Assembly: GCF_000005505.3 (NCBI RefSeq)
Contig: NC_016133.3
Span: forward strand, 27,258,508-27,322,507
Direction: 5' to 3'
From: Brachypodium distachyon
Lineage: Eukaryota > Streptophyta > Magnoliopsida > Poales > Poaceae
Length of the DNA stretch: 64,000 bases
In this document: positions 62,555-64,000 of the stretch, piece after piece
Layout: each line of letters starts with the position of its first letter
How positions within the stretch are numbered: the stretch's first letter is position 1
The notes under the pieces: model-generated
The model's database searches: none
The model's input: the letters and a program-made list of their open reading frames with translations, nothing else
Told to the model about the DNA's origin: nothing
Made by a program: the position numbers and the translations under genes

Positions 62555-63715
62555 TCTTCGGACAGGTGATATAGGGTTGGAGTGGCCCGATCTTTCGATG
62601 AGATTGATAACTCTCGATTTGAGTAGGAGGTGACGTTGACGATCCGACTACGGCCTAGGAGCCAGCGCGTTAGCAATCGATACACCAACTCCAGAGGGTT
62701 ATTGATCACGCGGGGGCACGATCAACCTGACCACGAAGGTCTTTGTTCCTGCAAGCAATCGAAGAACAAGCAAGAACAAAATAAATAGCGGATGCAATTT
62801 AAAATTGCGAATATACTATATCAAAACAATGTCTCAACGAGACGATAAGTTGGGGTTCCCAAAACGGTAAAACAGGTGGTCTAACCGACACACGCGATTA
62901 CACGAAGTAGTAGCGATGGCTAACTTTTAACTAAACAAAACCCAAGGCTCCTTAGGGGGGCTCATGGGGTATATAAAGGAGGAGGGAGAGATATTTTCGT
63001 CCACCTTGAGTAAGGAGGCTGAAATCCAACTATATCCCTAACTTTCCTAACAAACTACAACTCTTTAGAAAACAGAAAAACAGATCCGTTCGCTTGTTTT
63101 GTCCGCCACGGTCAGCACGAGTCAAATCTCTTGATGGGGCCAGATCCGTTGGAAAGGTCTTGTAATTACCTTTCCAACAAGTACTTGTTTGCTTGATTTG
63201 GACTCCGAATGCGGCCTGGGTGATTAAAACAAATTCGGGTCTCCTGACAGCTCGGATCCGAATCGGATTCAACTTTAATTCGTGATATCTTTCTCTAGCA
63301 AGCTCCGAATCATGTGCCGTTTGATTTGTTGGAAAGTAGACTTGATAGACTTCACTTTGAATCTCTTTTTGCAGGCTATCACACTTCATCTTCACTTTGG
63401 ACTTGTAAAGTTCAATAAGATGCCTACATAATAAGATTACACAAGATAGTAGTTCCGCCTCTTTGCAAGTAACATATTGAAAACATTTAATAATTGAATT
63501 CACTTGATTATAATTGTTATTAGATACACTAATAATTAGGGTTCTAACGGTCGTATCCATGGTGATCATGTCCATATCATCAGGCTTTGGCAGAAGATCT
63601 TTAGACTTGATCTTATTTGTACCTGTAATTCTTCCTAACTTGTTTCAGCTTCATGTCAATCTAGCTCTTGGATACAATATCTATGGTTTCAGTTGGTAAT
63701 TTCTCTCGTCCTTTG
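62555..63715. repeat. Probable Gypsy-like LTR sequence
   Basis: It shares 150 bp with 54297-54542 (see there) and contains a TATA-type GGTATATAAAGGAGGAGG (62970-62987). Further right there is non-coding sequence and short reading frames without known motifs, then a coiled-coil coding segment. Neither the terminal TG/CA nor the target duplication was resolved. Confidence 0.5.
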
Positions 63716-63716
63716 C

Positions 63717-64000
63717 ACTGATCGTTCCTCGCGACGTCCAGCTCGCCCTTCAGGGCTGCGTTGGCGTCGGTTGCGGCCTTGAGCTACTCCTGGAACTCGC
63801 GTTCCTAGGTTTGGAGCTGCTCCTGCAACTCCTTCTCCCGGGACGCGACTCGCGTCGCCGCAGTCTGGGCTGCCGTGGCCTGCTCCACGAGTTGCTGCCG
63901 CAACTGCTGGATCTCGGAGGAGTAGCTGGAAATGAGCCCGCTCTTCTCGTCGAGGCGCTCCTGGAAGCCCCTTAGTGCTTCCTGGTGCTCCACATCGGCG
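63717..64000 (-). pseudogene. Coiled-coil segment of a retroelement protein, runs off the window
   Basis: On the minus strand, from the window edge, it encodes heptad-rich EIQQLRQQLVEQ, AAQTAATRVASREKELQEQL and, beyond a stop near 63808, FQE and LKAATDANAALKGELDVAR. The Ala/Gln/Leu/Glu composition and periodicity indicate a coiled coil, like those in gag-region proteins of some cereal Gypsy elements. The in-frame stop suggests decay. Its start lies beyond the window. Confidence 0.5.

Overview
This window is nuclear DNA of a grass, probably a Pooideae/Triticeae species. Split genes with GT-AG introns are embedded in Stowaway MITEs, a CACTA element, Mutator-like elements, LINE fragments and LTR retrotransposon remnants, as is typical of cereals. 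Exon models were read by hand from splice signals and codon phase; no search was run.

Layout, left to right. (1) 1.7-17.2 kb: two tandem, same-strand, 17-exon genes for acylamino-acid-releasing enzyme (S9C serine peptidase). They are separated by a truncated Ty1/copia element with only gag and part of protease. (2) 17.5-24.3 kb: a 13-exon GCN5-type histone acetyltransferase with a bromodomain on the minus strand, tail-to-tail with the second peptidase gene and containing one GC-AG intron. (3) 24.5-30 kb: a hAT-like MITE, a complete non-autonomous CACTA element with a TCT target duplication, and several Stowaway MITEs. (4) 30.4-31.4 kb: a secreted GH18 chitinase gene broken by a frameshift. 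A five-unit tandem array (~453 bp unit) starts 22 bp after its stop. (5) 33.6-41 kb: repeat-rich, with Helitron-like termini, a LINE fragment, a Sua5/YrdC-like gene fragment and a MULE with long inverted repeats. (6) 41.2-42.0 kb: a four-exon SEP1-like two-helix light-harvesting-family gene. (7) 42.8-43.6 kb: an element with long inverted repeats. (8) 44.1-47.4 kb: a two-exon 3-ketoacyl-CoA synthase on the minus strand. (9) 48-55 kb: fragments, including a tandem duplication in which one copy was hit by a LINE that was then itself duplicated. (10) 55.6-61.2 kb: two near-identical GH18 chitinase-like genes in head-to-head orientation, both without a signal peptide. A GTAC-rich block and a GC-rich block lie between them. 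(11) 62.5-64 kb: LTR-like sequence and a coiled-coil retroelement fragment that runs off the window.

Functionally the window is a neighbourhood of separate housekeeping and defence genes, not a pathway: acetyl-peptide turnover, histone acetylation, cuticular or very-long-chain fatty acid elongation, photoprotection, and chitinase or chitinase-like proteins. The order AARE-AARE-GCN5-chitinase-KCS-chitinase matches my recollection of part of rice chromosome 10, so I infer a conserved ancestral grass block; this was not checked.

I see no convincing new molecular system. The most informative observations are natural before/after comparisons: an empty-site pair for a MITE inside a GCN5 intron, an empty-site pair for a LINE, the chitinase tandem array, the divergent peptidase pair, and the gag-only copia element.
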